A DNA stretch of 64,000 nt from JBCCCJ01 sp039029315 (GCA_039029315.1 JBCCGK010000024.1:1-64000), one strand, 5' to 3'. Shown: positions 8,766 to 17,930, counted from the first letter of the stretch. Notes: generated from the sequence alone by a model not told the origin. Translations and numbers: made by a program.

Positions 8766-9035
8766 TCAATTGGAGAAGTCAATTCGAAGCTGCTGGTCTT
8801 TGCAGTCAATTAGGGCATATTCCAGGCTGTCAATTCTACTTTGTGATTGCTGATAGGCTTTTTCTGAGAATTCCTGATGCTTTCTTGCCAATTCCGTTGC
8901 CTCACTGGCTTTCTGTTGGTGTGCAGCCAGTTCAGCCTTCAGTTGATTGTTTTCAATCTTGAGGGCATAGATCCATGCGCCAAGCCCGATGGCAAGGCCG
9001 AGAATAAGGACAGTAAATACTGTATTTTGGCTCAT
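8766..9035 (-). CDS. Small membrane-anchored coiled-coil protein
   Basis: Eighty-nine residues. An N-terminal transmembrane helix (about 6-24, VFTVLILGLAIGLGAWIYA) is followed by a heptad-rich charged segment (about 26-80) that should form a coiled coil, with Asp-Cys-Lys-Asp near the end. The N-terminus probably sits in the inner membrane with the coiled coil in the periplasm. It lies between an exported beta-propeller gene and the ABM gene on the same strand. The family is not recognised. Confidence 0.6.
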   Translation of the reverse strand: MSQNTVFTVLILGLAIGLGAWIYALKIENNQLKAELAAHQQKASEATELARKHQEFSEKAYQQSQSRIDSLEYALIDCKDQQLRIDFSN

Positions 9036-9054
9036 AATAAATGAATTTTGACGG

Positions 9055-10254
9055 TCATTGTCGAAGAATTTTTTGTGTATAGAGCAATTGTTCTGCTTTG
9101 CCGATTCTGATCAGATACAGCCCTTTTGGATATGCTGATAAATGGATTGTTGGCATCGTTGTTCGATGAAGAATTCGTCCATCCAGGCTCACGATTTCTA
9201 CCCAATCAAAGGAGATGTTCCCGGATATCTGAACAAGGTCTGTGGTTGGATTTGGGAAAATGTCCACATATGACTGCTGTTCTCTTATATCGATAGAAGT
9301 AATTTGGAACAGCGTATCGATTGCCCTGCGCATTACCTGAGAGGTTGCAACAAATATATATCCCCCCTGTACTGTCAAATCATCTGTCCTCAACGGACTT
9401 CCATCTCTGATGTTTTGGAAATGTTGGCCATAATCATCGGACATAAAGACATTGAAGTTATCGTTGCCAACAATGATGACATTGTTGTTACAGTAGAGAC
9501 CATGATAGTCATGAAATGGAGGTTCTTGTACATCCGTGATGCCATTTGTCAATGCAGACCAGCTTTGCGATTGGGCATCGAATTGAAATACCCCCTCCCC
9601 TCTGACCGTAGCATAGAGGGTTCCTTGAGGACTAAGGGCCAGTTTGTTGATTTCTTTCTCATGATTTGTTGACCCCCTTGGGATCCCCTCATTTATTTCT
9701 GTCCAATTTCCTCCTGAATTATTGGACACGAATATTCCATTGCTGATTGAACCAGTGTAAATGTTGTCCCCATCAGCAATGATTTCGGTTATCGTAGACC
9801 CTCCATTAAATGAGCTAGACCAGGCAGGCGAAGTGATGGATGACTGATAGACATTCCCATTGGTCGAGACGGCGAAAATAAATGATTCGTTGACGGCAAT
9901 CCCCCAAATAAAAGGCTCGACCAAGCCTGTATTGAACTCATTCCAGCTATTGCCAAAATCGGGACTATGGTAGACCCCATTTCCCATAATACTCACAAAC
10001 AATTCTTGCCCCTTCACCTGGATTCCGGTAATACTGGGAAATTGAGGTAGACCGGATTGAATGTCTGTCCAATGATCTCCGTGGTCAGAGCTGAATTGCA
10101 AAACAGATAATCCGCCTGCGATGAGTGTATCCCCTGTTCTGGCCAGAAAGTCGACATCTCCGCCAACAGAAAGGACAGAACTCCATTGGGCGTAACAGTT
10201 TTGTTGAATGAGAAAGCAAAAAAGAAATAGGGAGACAAATTGAGAGGTTTTCAT
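9055..10254 (-). CDS. T9SS-exported BNR/sialidase-type beta-propeller protein
   Basis: A 399-residue secreted protein with signal peptide (about 1-22, ending CYA). It then has repeated BNR/Asp-box-like blades, for example FSSDHGDHWTDIQSGLP, SPDFGNSWNEFNTGL, SNNSGGNWTEINEGIP and SDDYGQHFQNI. The C-terminal 75 residues form a type A T9SS sorting domain (IFPNPTTDLVQISG, VEIVSLDGRILH, AYPKGLYLIRI, QKILRQ), so it should be exported by the type IX system and anchored or released at the surface. The propeller resembles VPS10/sialidase-like folds, but no catalytic residues can be pointed to, so an enzyme role is not claimed. Confidence 0.85.
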   Translation of the reverse strand: MKTSQFVSLFLFCFLIQQNCYAQWSSVLSVGGDVDFLARTGDTLIAGGLSVLQFSSDHGDHWTDIQSGLPQFPSITGIQVKGQELFVSIMGNGVYHSPDFGNSWNEFNTGLVEPFIWGIAVNESFIFAVSTNGNVYQSSITSPAWSSSFNGGSTITEIIADGDNIYTGSISNGIFVSNNSGGNWTEINEGIPRGSTNHEKEINKLALSPQGTLYATVRGEGVFQFDAQSQSWSALTNGITDVQEPPFHDYHGLYCNNNVIIVGNDNFNVFMSDDYGQHFQNIRDGSPLRTDDLTVQGGYIFVATSQVMRRAIDTLFQITSIDIREQQSYVDIFPNPTTDLVQISGNISFDWVEIVSLDGRILHRTTMPTIHLSAYPKGLYLIRIGKAEQLLYTQKILRQ

Positions 10255-10341
10255 AGGTAAATTGTTAATAAATAGGTGATAAAAGTCTATTCATCTGAGA
10301 AGGTGAAAATATACGACTAGCGTTTATTTGCCATGTTTTGT

Positions 10342-11364
10342 CTATTGGTAAGAAAAAAAATGTTGACTTAAGGATGTCAGTTCCTGGTGATATTCAATGC
10401 GATTGACCCAATCCGAAGGAAAGGCGTCAATCCCGAGATAGGCACCAGCCAGGGCACCTGCAATACAGCCAATGGAGTCGGAATCTCCTGAACTGGCAAC
10501 GGACCGCCTCAGAATGGCCACTGCATCTTCAGGACTGTACAAAAAGCACAACAAGGCTGTCGCAAATGCTTCTTCTGCAATCCAGCCTTCTCCCGTAAAT
10601 CTACAAGGATCATGGCCATCCTGGTAGTTGGGGAGACTGCCCAGGACACGATCGAGGCTGTAAAGGATTTCTTCCCATCCTAACTTGATATAGATATCTG
10701 GTGAATCAATGCTCGGTCGTTGCCACAATTCTCCCAACAGGGCTTCATGGTAGACAGATTGTTGCTTCTGGGCATGATCTATAAGTGCCTCAAGCAAATC
10801 ATTGGGAGGGGTATGCTGGAGAAGCATAGCGATGGCAATTGCTGTGATCTCGGAGGCTGCCAGAGCTGTCGGGTGGGCATGGGTAATGGCGGATTGTAAT
10901 TGGGCGAGTTGTGCAATCTCTTCCAATGAATAGCCTTTAGCAATCAATAAAGCAACAGGCATGACGCGCATATTGGCTCCACAGCCTTTGGAATGTCGAG
11001 CAGTGGCTTCCAGCCAGGGAATGTTTCGCTCCAGTCGTTCGCAAGCAGACAGGCAAGTCATACCTGGTGCTCGATTGTTTTGTGGGTCGTTTAGCCAACG
11101 GACAAAAGCGCGGATTAATTCATTGGCAAATACCTCCTGTTCAAAAAGGCGATCTCCACTGTTCATCAAGGCAGCTCCCACCGCCAGGGCCATTTGAGTG
11201 TCATCAGTAACACGAATGATTGTTCCTTCGGGCTCCTGTGGCCCAATTGGGGGCCACCGTTCCAGGATTTCCTCAAAAGAACAAAATTCAGTTGGATAGC
11301 CGAACCCATCGCCTATGGCTGAACCGAAAATTGTGCCTTCAATTTGGTTGTTGGTGATTGTCAT
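10342..11364 (-). CDS. ADP-ribosylglycohydrolase family protein
   Basis: A 340-residue all-helical enzyme of the DraG/ARH family, which removes ADP-ribose from proteins or small molecules using two magnesium ions. Metal-site motifs are present: GSAIGDGFGYPTEF near residue 14, TDDTQMALAVG near 53, and GDSDSIGCIAGALAGAYLG near 293. All acidic ligands appear intact, so it should be active. It is not next to an ADP-ribosyltransferase; the neighbours are a T9SS protein and a lyase. The target is unknown. Confidence 0.9.
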   Translation of the reverse strand: MTITNNQIEGTIFGSAIGDGFGYPTEFCSFEEILERWPPIGPQEPEGTIIRVTDDTQMALAVGAALMNSGDRLFEQEVFANELIRAFVRWLNDPQNNRAPGMTCLSACERLERNIPWLEATARHSKGCGANMRVMPVALLIAKGYSLEEIAQLAQLQSAITHAHPTALAASEITAIAIAMLLQHTPPNDLLEALIDHAQKQQSVYHEALLGELWQRPSIDSPDIYIKLGWEEILYSLDRVLGSLPNYQDGHDPCRFTGEGWIAEEAFATALLCFLYSPEDAVAILRRSVASSGDSDSIGCIAGALAGAYLGIDAFPSDWVNRIEYHQELTSLSQHFFSYQ

Positions 11365-11418
11365 GTTTGTTTCAATGCAAAATCGATCTGTTAGAATAAA
11401 TCGCGAATTCCCCAGTAC

Positions 11419-13743
11419 CTATTCTCCACTCAACAACACCCGAATACGACCTCTCTGCTCAGAAAACAAATATACAGGAAGTCTAAGTTCAATGCGCTTC
11501 AATCCTGGAATGTTTCGGTCCAACTCAAGGGGAGGTGGATCAAGAGAGACGACGGAAGGGCGAATTGTCGGATGAGAGTCTATGCGAAGGGTGAGGCTTT
11601 TCCCATTCTGTCGTAAGATGGCCCCGCCTGCCCTGCTTTCTACCTCAGCAGTTGTCATCAATTGCCACACCACTGTCTGGACTGTATCCGACAGAACCAG
11701 AAAATCTTCTATGAGCAAGCTGCGTGGACCTTCCTTGACAAATCGGCGTGTGATGCTGTTGTCTGCTTCTCCGCCGAAAACAGCCGACAAATCAAAGGTA
11801 GCTTCTGCTTTGTCTCCTTCCTGGAAGTCAATCAGAGGAGCAAATCCCTCTACATTATGTAATTGGTCATTGAGGGTAAGGGTGCTATGGCCAAAATTGT
11901 TCTTGGTCAGCAAGGTCCAACGCTCACAGGTCTGACAGCGATCCCACAACTTGAAACCCGTTTTCTCCAGCGCATGATAGGATTGATTGCCAGGATCAAC
12001 TACCCACCGAATTTTGTCCAGTTCAAAAATGAATGATCCGGCATCGATGTTTCCATGATTAACTGAGCCTTTTCCGCCTTTGGCACCCACAAAATAGTGA
12101 TTGGGATCGTCTTCTCTACCACGAAAAAATATCACAGGATTGGCTCCTTCACCTTTCCAGGCTAGAGGAAGATCAAGCGCCGTTTTTTCTTCAAATTGAG
12201 AAAGCCAAATGAGACCTGGGCCGGCAAATCGGGACAATTTGCCCATCCGCTCCGGATCCTGGAGAAAGCGATCTTTTTCAAGAAAAAGAGAATTGCCGGT
12301 ATGTGCGGCAAACCAGCTCAAGGGAAGATTTCCATTGGCATTCCGCTTGTCGCCACAATCGGCAAAGTTGTAATACTGACCTGTGGGAGCGATACTCATC
12401 AGAAAGAAATTGGCACTTTCCATGAAGCCAGGTGTCTGACTGATTCCAAAGTCTGTGTCAAACGCACTTTCGAGCATCGCGATTGTCAAGACAGTGAAGC
12501 TGGTTCCATATCCCCAATAAGTAGCTCCCTCTGGATAGACGCCATCTGGTCCGTATGCATGCAGGGCAATAGGCATATGTTCCAATGCCCGATGAATGGT
12601 TTGGGTAGCCAGTTTTGGATTCTTTTTGGCGATGACTACAGAAGCTGCGATCATTCCACCATGACATACCTGATTCCAGTTGTTGTCGCTATCGATCCAC
12701 CAGCTATAGTTGTCTGAGGAGAAACTCGGTTTGATGCCTTTGTTGATCAATGCGGTCAGGACCAACTCTCTTGTGGAGGAAGACAGGCCTTTGCCAACCC
12801 AATCTGTGGCCAGAGCTACTGCCATACACATTTCTCCTACATCCAGAAAGTGAGAAGGATTCCAGTCCTCAAACTGGCAGACGGCAATCAGTTCCTCTTC
12901 GATTCTTCGAAGAATGTCAGGATCTTTCTCCACAACATAGATGGTACTCAGAATGCTCATCCTGTAGAGCATTTCTCTGGAGGTACTCAACAGTCGGCGA
13001 CCAATAAGGGTGCGTGAGAGTAAAGGTTGTTGAAGAATGTTGTCTGCGTTGTGTTTGATCGCCCGGTAGTAGTTGCTGACCACGGGATCGCTGGCAAGCT
13101 TCTTCTTGAGTTGTTTTAGTAGGGGAGGACTCAAAATCAACTTGGGGCCAGCTCCTTTCAAGGCCTTTAGCAAGTAGGCTTCTGTCAAAGGATTCGCCAG
13201 ACTGTGAAGGGGGGGAAGGTTTTCTTTTTGCTCAGGAACAGGATTTACTCTTGTATAGGCAAAAGTTACTTCTGAGGCTTTCCCCTCATCTCCTACGACC
13301 ACATACAGATTGATGTTGTTCTTGCCGATTCGCTCAAAAGTAAACCCTTCGAAAAAGACTTTGTCCTTTGTGACCTTGACCAAGCGAAAGTCCACTGTTT
13401 CATCCTTTTCTTCCCAGCCTTTGAGATTGCCATGAAAATGTTTGAGTCGCAGGATGAGGGTGCCTTGCTCTTCCACAATGGTTTCTAATTCGTAAAAGCT
13501 CACTTGTCCATCATTGACCAGCTTGAAACTGCCCATCATAGATCCGCCCAGGGCTGGAGACCAGATCTCTTCGACGATTCCCCCAAATGCTTCTCCTCGC
13601 CAATGCCCTTCAATCCAGGACAAGGCAGTCAGCTCGGCAGGGGGCGAACCCGTGGACTCATTCCAGGAAAGAGTATTGGGAAATGGAGACTGAGCTTTGA
13701 CAAAAGCTGGCAGGAGAAGTAATACGAACAAGAAATTTCGCAT
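11419..13743 (-). CDS. DUF6265 - heparinase II/III-like polysaccharide lyase fusion
   Basis: A 774-residue exported protein with signal peptide (about 1-17). Residues about 38-150 look like a DUF6265 lipocalin-type barrel (LSWIEGHWRGEAFGG, WSPALGGSMMGSF, LRLKHFHG). From about 190 to 480 there is an alpha-helical toroid with heparinase/alginate-lyase features (DNNWNQVCHGGM, YPEGATYWGYGTSF). From about 530 the heparinase II/III C-terminal beta domain follows (GKGSVNHGNIDAGSFIFE, WVVDPGNQSYHALE). It probably cleaves uronic-acid polysaccharides by beta-elimination in the periplasm. The usual His-Gly-His-x-Asp reads Asn-His-Gly-Asn-x-Asp here. The fusion order is unusual to me. The substrate is unknown. 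Confidence 0.82.
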   Translation of the reverse strand: MRNFLFVLLLLPAFVKAQSPFPNTLSWNESTGSPPAELTALSWIEGHWRGEAFGGIVEEIWSPALGGSMMGSFKLVNDGQVSFYELETIVEEQGTLILRLKHFHGNLKGWEEKDETVDFRLVKVTKDKVFFEGFTFERIGKNNINLYVVVGDEGKASEVTFAYTRVNPVPEQKENLPPLHSLANPLTEAYLLKALKGAGPKLILSPPLLKQLKKKLASDPVVSNYYRAIKHNADNILQQPLLSRTLIGRRLLSTSREMLYRMSILSTIYVVEKDPDILRRIEEELIAVCQFEDWNPSHFLDVGEMCMAVALATDWVGKGLSSSTRELVLTALINKGIKPSFSSDNYSWWIDSDNNWNQVCHGGMIAASVVIAKKNPKLATQTIHRALEHMPIALHAYGPDGVYPEGATYWGYGTSFTVLTIAMLESAFDTDFGISQTPGFMESANFFLMSIAPTGQYYNFADCGDKRNANGNLPLSWFAAHTGNSLFLEKDRFLQDPERMGKLSRFAGPGLIWLSQFEEKTALDLPLAWKGEGANPVIFFRGREDDPNHYFVGAKGGKGSVNHGNIDAGSFIFELDKIRWVVDPGNQSYHALEKTGFKLWDRCQTCERWTLLTKNNFGHSTLTLNDQLHNVEGFAPLIDFQEGDKAEATFDLSAVFGGEADNSITRRFVKEGPRSLLIEDFLVLSDTVQTVVWQLMTTAEVESRAGGAILRQNGKSLTLRIDSHPTIRPSVVSLDPPPLELDRNIPGLKRIELRLPVYLFSEQRGRIRVLLSGE

Positions 13744-13806
13744 TCGGTTGGGATCTTAGAATGAAAGGATGAAGAAAATTGGAGTTGGATAATGGCTATA
13801 TCACTG

Positions 13807-14190
13807 TCAATACCAACGACCGATGCGGTGGACCAACTGAAGTGGAATGCCCCAGGGATCTCGAAGCATGATGAGGCGCGATCCATTGGGGGTTACAACC
13901 TCTTCGACAAAGCTAGCCCCGGCAGACAAGAGGTCGGCTTTGCTTTGTTCCATATTTTCCACAGCAAATGCTTGATGGTAGATCAAATGATGTTGAGTGC
14001 TGTAGTCCGGGACTGGCGCCATTGGATTGTTGTAGATCTCAATGCAGGTTCTTCCTGTCTGATCCGCAAGAAAGTGAACAAATGGAGGACTGTCATTCTC
14101 AACAACCAAACGCATATCGCAGTGAGTGACATACCATTTTGCCATGGCAACTGGATCAGGGACATTGATGGCGACGTGTTCTAATAGCAT
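13807..14190 (-). CDS. VOC (glyoxalase/bleomycin-resistance) superfamily protein
   Basis: A 127-residue vicinal-oxygen-chelate protein with two beta-alpha-beta-beta-beta modules. The first begins LLEHVAINVPDPVAMAKWY, with candidate metal ligand His5, and ends TCIEIYNNP with a candidate Glu. The second begins LIYHQAFAVENMEQSKADL and ends MLRDPWGIPLQLVHR. Members include isomerases, dioxygenases and binding proteins, so the reaction cannot be deduced. It follows the lyase gene's start by about 60 bases on the same strand. Confidence 0.85.
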   Translation of the reverse strand: MLLEHVAINVPDPVAMAKWYVTHCDMRLVVENDSPPFVHFLADQTGRTCIEIYNNPMAPVPDYSTQHHLIYHQAFAVENMEQSKADLLSAGASFVEEVVTPNGSRLIMLRDPWGIPLQLVHRIGRWY

Positions 14191-14237
14191 AAGGGGTAAA
14201 GTAGATAGTTATGATTGGGGGTATATATTGATCTCCA

Positions 14238-14462
14238 TCACAAGAAAAGCAGCTCTTCCAAAGTGAGTCCTTCACCATCTTCACAGGATTTCTCCTCTAT
14301 GTACAAGGAGTCCTTTCCAACAAATAGGTCGCATGATTCAAATTCTCCTTCCTTGACAATTCTATACAGGCGCATCACTTGGCTTTCTGGTGATTTGGAT
14401 TCGGTATGTATGTGCTTGTCCTTGTCAAAGCCAAGATAGTGTTTTGACAGAAGATCTCCCAA
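14238..14462 (-). CDS. Small uncharacterised protein, start uncertain
   Basis: A frame of about 74 residues, charged and cytoplasmic-looking (FDKDKHIHTESKSPESQV, YRIVKEGEFESCDLF, CEDGEGLTLEELLFL). The 74-residue reading needs a TTG start at 14462. The frame is open upstream to 14523 without an ATG, so the true N-terminus may be longer with a non-ATG start, or a frameshift may separate it from the short ATG frame at 14544. Its codon pattern looks genuine, but I recognise no family. It is divergent from the AraC regulator. Confidence 0.45.
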   Translation of the reverse strand: MGDLLSKHYLGFDKDKHIHTESKSPESQVMRLYRIVKEGEFESCDLFVGKDSLYIEEKSCEDGEGLTLEELLFL

Positions 14463-14549
14463 AGGAATCCATGACAGTCGGATGACGCGTTTGGGATTAG
14501 AATTGGTGCAATCTTTTAGCTTCAGTTATTTGATGAAATATCATGTGAG

Positions 14550-14557
14550 CAAAGATA
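14550..14557 (-). promoter_or_regulatory. -7 promoter element TATCTTTG
   Basis: Exact match on the minus strand to the Bacteroidota -7 consensus TAnnTTTG, upstream of the small uncharacterised gene. No clear -33 TTTG lies at the ideal distance. Confidence 0.4.
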
Positions 14558-14626
14558 GATGACATGTAAGCGTGGAACACCTGTGAAGCTGTTTTTTCCC
14601 CCAACTCAAAATGCTACCTTCACCAA

Positions 14627-15463
14627 ATGAGATTTGAGAGCAATATCAATGAATCTATTTTTGTCTCTACCATTGTCCCGGAGCGGAGCTATATGTTCGA
14701 TAAGGAGCTGGAAACTGGCTTGAGCGTGATCTGGAATACCGGACAACAAGCTCATTTTGTCATTGACAAGGAACCCATTACGCTCAATACAGACTGCGTG
14801 ATTTTTCTGACGGAATATTACCAGATTGACGAATTTCAGTTTGAGCAGATGAATGTCATTCAATTCAATCGACCCTTTTATTGTGTAGAGAAGAACGATG
14901 ATGAATTGGGATGTAAAGGCTTACTATTCTTTGGAGATGCCTATGTGCCCAAAATCATCATGCCGGAAGAAAGGAAAAAGCAGTTTCATTTACTGTGGGA
15001 CATTTTGACCATGGAGGTGGAGGAGAATGATGGCTATACCCTGGAAATGTTGAGAAGCCTGCTCAAGCGATTCCTGATTTTGTGTGTTCGTATATACAAG
15101 AAACAGAATCATAATTTACCTGCTGACAATGTAAGTGTAGGACTGATTCGGGAATTCAATTATTTGGTAGAAAAACACTTTCGTAGCCTGAGTAAGGTCT
15201 CAGATTATGCCGATCTTCTGCACAAATCTCCCAAGACTTTATCAAATATTTTTCGCCAGTACATTGACAAAACTCCCTTGCAAATCATCAATAACCGTCG
15301 CTTGCTCGAAGCCCAAAGGTTGCTCAAGTATACGGACCATCCAATTCAGGAAATAGCCTATGACCTGAATTTTAATGATGTTCAGTCATTTAGTCATTTT
15401 TTTCGCTCCCGCATGGGAAGCTCTCCTTCCAACTTCAGGAACAAACTTGCACATCAATCCTAG
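14627..15463 (+). CDS. AraC/XylS family transcriptional regulator
   Basis: A 278-residue regulator. Residues about 1-150 form a cupin-like sensing domain with no recognisable ligand motif. Residues about 178-275 hold the two helix-turn-helix motifs of the AraC DNA-binding domain (SDYADLLHKSPKTLSNIFRQ, TPLQIINNRRLLEAQRLL, IQEIAYDLNFNDVQSFSHFF, MGSSPSNFR). It lies upstream of, and on the same strand as, msrB-msrA, with 285 bases between. It may control that group, though this is inferred from position only. Confidence 0.88.
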   Translation: MRFESNINESIFVSTIVPERSYMFDKELETGLSVIWNTGQQAHFVIDKEPITLNTDCVIFLTEYYQIDEFQFEQMNVIQFNRPFYCVEKNDDELGCKGLLFFGDAYVPKIIMPEERKKQFHLLWDILTMEVEENDGYTLEMLRSLLKRFLILCVRIYKKQNHNLPADNVSVGLIREFNYLVEKHFRSLSKVSDYADLLHKSPKTLSNIFRQYIDKTPLQIINNRRLLEAQRLLKYTDHPIQEIAYDLNFNDVQSFSHFFRSRMGSSPSNFRNKLAHQS

Positions 15464-15717
15464 CGACTGTATGCTTGGGAGCTTTGTAGGATTGCTGAAT
15501 GGCAAGTAATGGAATGTCGTCTTTCACTCCTTCATGTTGTACAGCCTGAAGAGCCCTGCAATTCAGCAACTATGCATTCAGCTCTGTCAGGGTTTGACTG
15601 TCTTTTCGGGAAGAATAAACAACTCTGTGAGCAATTTTTCTCCTGTCTTGGGAAATAAAGGGAAAAATTCACACATCATCGGGAATGTTGCCTAAGCGAA
15701 ATTGGGACTGATCTCAG

Positions 15718-15725
15718 TATCTTTG
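15718..15725 (+). promoter_or_regulatory. -7 promoter element TATCTTTG for msrB-msrA
   Basis: Exact TAnnTTTG match ending 23 bases before the msrB ATG, followed by a purine-rich AATAGGAG stretch that could serve as ribosome-binding site. A TTG lies 13 bases upstream of the element and a GTTG 27 bases upstream; neither is ideally spaced. The position makes a promoter plausible. Confidence 0.45.
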
Positions 15726-15748
15726 TCATACAAAATAGGAGACATAAT

Positions 15749-16207
15749 ATGATAAATTGGAAAGACGTTCTCAGCTACGCAACGCATGGAAATCCACAGC
15801 CAGACACCCGTATTGAAAAGACCGAGGAGGCATGGCGAACACAACTCAGCCCGGAAGCTTTTCGGATTACTCGGCAGAAAGGAACAGAAGCCAGATTTTC
15901 TGGAGATCACTGTTCCCTCTTTGAGCCAGGGATGTACGCTTGTAGCAGCTGTGATACCCCATTGTTCGACTCCACGGAAAAATTCGAATCTGGTACTGGT
16001 TGGCCAAGTTTTACCCAGCCTGTCAAGGAAAATGCCATCAAGTATGAAAAAGATGAATCATTTGGGATGGTGAGGGTAGAAGTGATGTGCAATGTGTGTG
16101 ATGCGCATCTTGGACATGTATTTCCTGATGGACCAGCTCCCAGTGGCTTGCGCTACTGTATCAATTCAGTTTCACTGACAAAAAATAATGTACAACATGA
16201 ACAATAA
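15749..16207 (+). CDS. msrB: Peptide-methionine (R)-S-oxide reductase
   Basis: A 152-residue enzyme that reduces methionine-R-sulfoxide in proteins. The zinc site is complete (CSSC at 65-68, CNVC at 114-117). The substrate motif GTGWPSF and the active-site motif RYCINS (catalytic Cys137) are present. GHVFPDGP is the usual family signature. There is no signal peptide, so it acts in the cytoplasm. Its end overlaps the msrA start by about ten bases or more, which indicates co-translation with msrA. Confidence 0.95.
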   Translation: MINWKDVLSYATHGNPQPDTRIEKTEEAWRTQLSPEAFRITRQKGTEARFSGDHCSLFEPGMYACSSCDTPLFDSTEKFESGTGWPSFTQPVKENAIKYEKDESFGMVRVEVMCNVCDAHLGHVFPDGPAPSGLRYCINSVSLTKNNVQHEQ

Positions 16208-16742
16208 GCAAATTGCAACATTTGGCGGAGGCTGTTTTTGGTGTGTAGAAGCCGTTATTCAACGAGTCAAAGGCGTCGAAAAGGTCGTTTCAGGCTATGC
16301 AGGAGGCAACACCAAAAATCCAGATTATAGATCGATCTGCACAGGCTCTACCGGCCATGCCGAAGTGATTCAGGTGAGTTTTGATGCAGATGTGGTCAGT
16401 TTCGAAGATTTGCTCACCATTTTTTTTACCAGCCATGACCCAACGACTCTGAACCGGCAAGGAGCTGATAGAGGAACCCAGTATCGCTCCATCATCTTGT
16501 ATCAGGATGAAAGTCAAAAGATCAAGGCAGAGAAGCTCATCGAACAATTGGCGGACAGCTTCCCCAATCCGATTGTCACGCAAGTGGTTCCCTTAGAGAC
16601 CTTCTACCCAGCGGAGATTTATCACCAGAACTATTATAATAACAATGCCAATGCAGGCTATTGTCGGGTGGTGATTGATCCGAAAATCAGCAAACTCAGA
16701 AGTATGTATGCCGACCGACTCAAGCGGGAAGCCGCAGAATAA
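16188..16742 (+). CDS. msrA: Peptide-methionine (S)-S-oxide reductase
   Basis: A 184-residue enzyme that reduces methionine-S-sulfoxide, complementing MsrB. The N-terminal GGGCFWC motif holds the catalytic Cys16. Other MsrA signatures are VSGYAGG, GHAEVIQVSFD, FFTSHDPT, DRGTQYRS and AEIYHQNY. The start could be Met1 at 16188 or Met4 at 16197; both overlap the msrB stop. The two genes form an operon rather than the fused MsrAB seen in some bacteria. Confidence 0.95.
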   Translation: MYNMNNKQIATFGGGCFWCVEAVIQRVKGVEKVVSGYAGGNTKNPDYRSICTGSTGHAEVIQVSFDADVVSFEDLLTIFFTSHDPTTLNRQGADRGTQYRSIILYQDESQKIKAEKLIEQLADSFPNPIVTQVVPLETFYPAEIYHQNYYNNNANAGYCRVVIDPKISKLRSMYADRLKREAAE

Positions 16743-16877
16743 ATAGTCCTGAGCTCTCGATGATGCAGCAGAGCATGCGATTGGCCTCCCTCATGGTCTG
16801 CTGCAAAGCCCTTGCTGTCAGCAGCTGCCCTGCAACTGGATAAGTGATTTTTTTATGTATTACGAAACACCTGTGTC

Positions 16878-17267
16878 ATGACAAGTATACAAGTAAAAGA
16901 TATCAACGGAAATCGAACCCTGACCAATGAATCAGCGGTATGTGTGAACATCAGTGAACTAGATCCTTCAGATTTGCTGGCAGCCGCTCTGGCAGCTTGT
17001 ACTGGCAGCGAAGTCAAAAAATTGGCACGCAAAAAAGAATTTGATCTGAAGGATTTTTCTATACAAGTAGATCTGGAGAGAAATAGCCAAACCAAAACGG
17101 CCCAATTCCATCTTCATCTGGATCTTGACGGTGATCTGGGAAATACAGCCATCAGACAATTACACAAAGCTGCGAAAAAGTCCTATATCAACAGATTGCT
17201 CTCCAACAATATTGAGATTAAGGGAGATGTCCATTACCAGGGAGAAGTCATTTCTTTTGATGAGTGA
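16878..17267 (+). CDS. OsmC/Ohr-family protein with a single cysteine
   Basis: A 129-residue OsmC-fold protein. The central helix DLLAAALAACTGSEVKKLA carries Cys41, the position of the peroxidatic cysteine in Ohr/OsmC. The second redox cysteine, normally in a CPVS-type motif near residue 105, is missing: the matching stretch reads KSYINRLLSNNIEI. Classic organic-hydroperoxide reduction through an internal disulfide is therefore unlikely, and it may belong to the YhfA-like branch. Its position after msrBA and before a CxxC thioredoxin-fold protein suggests a thiol or oxidative-stress role. Confidence 0.8.
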   Translation: MTSIQVKDINGNRTLTNESAVCVNISELDPSDLLAAALAACTGSEVKKLARKKEFDLKDFSIQVDLERNSQTKTAQFHLHLDLDGDLGNTAIRQLHKAAKKSYINRLLSNNIEIKGDVHYQGEVISFDE

Positions 17268-17351
17268 TGCTTTCGCACTTTTTTCAGTGTGGAACAGTTA
17301 ACCGAACTCACCCTCTGTCCTTTCCTGTTCCACCTCCGACGAACATTTACC

Positions 17352-17831
17352 ATGAACAACCCACTAGATTTTTCCCGTCCCATTCCTGGGCAAGCCTTAC
17401 CACATTGGTCGATTGAGACGATTTTTGATGAGCTGGCTCCGACAATTCATGAGTTTGCTGGTCGGCCATTGCTCATTCTGTTGTTCAGTTTGGGGTGTCC
17501 AGGTTGTCTGGGGCGTGCCATTCCCTACGCCAATCGGATTGTTGTCGAGCAGGGAGAAAAGATTGCAGTGATGGGGATTCATACCAATATTGAAGGGGTA
17601 GATTTTGCTTTGGACAAATTCTCTCGGGCTAAAGAAGAATATTATATCAGATTCCCTTTTTTCAAGGACAACAACTACAACACCACCTTTTGGGCCTATG
17701 GAGCTGGAGGTACGCCTCACTGGTTGCTGGTAGATGAGCAAGGGATCATTGCATATTCGATTTTTGGCTCTGATCCCAACAACGCCTTGCTCCGATTAGA
17801 TCTGAAAATCCAGGAACTCTTGCAAGATTGA
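17352..17831 (+). CDS. Thioredoxin-fold / redoxin-like protein
   Basis: About 159 residues from the ATG at 17352; a GTG start at 17289 would add 21 residues and is less likely. The fold follows the AhpC/TlpA pattern: LLILLFSLGCPGCLGRAIPY holds a CPGC redox motif, then IAVMGIHTNIE, and GGTPHWLLVDEQGIIAYSIFG contains the cis-proline loop. There is no signal peptide or membrane anchor, so it is probably cytoplasmic. It could reduce the neighbouring Msr or OsmC proteins, but that is inferred from proximity. Confidence 0.8.
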   Translation: MNNPLDFSRPIPGQALPHWSIETIFDELAPTIHEFAGRPLLILLFSLGCPGCLGRAIPYANRIVVEQGEKIAVMGIHTNIEGVDFALDKFSRAKEEYYIRFPFFKDNNYNTTFWAYGAGGTPHWLLVDEQGIIAYSIFGSDPNNALLRLDLKIQELLQD

Positions 17832-17930
17832 GGTGGAGCGGGTAGGTAATTGAAGCTGGCAGAGTGCCAACTTCTCACAAACGAAATACAACTCAATAGT
17901 CCCGAATCTTATACACTTAACTGACTGATC

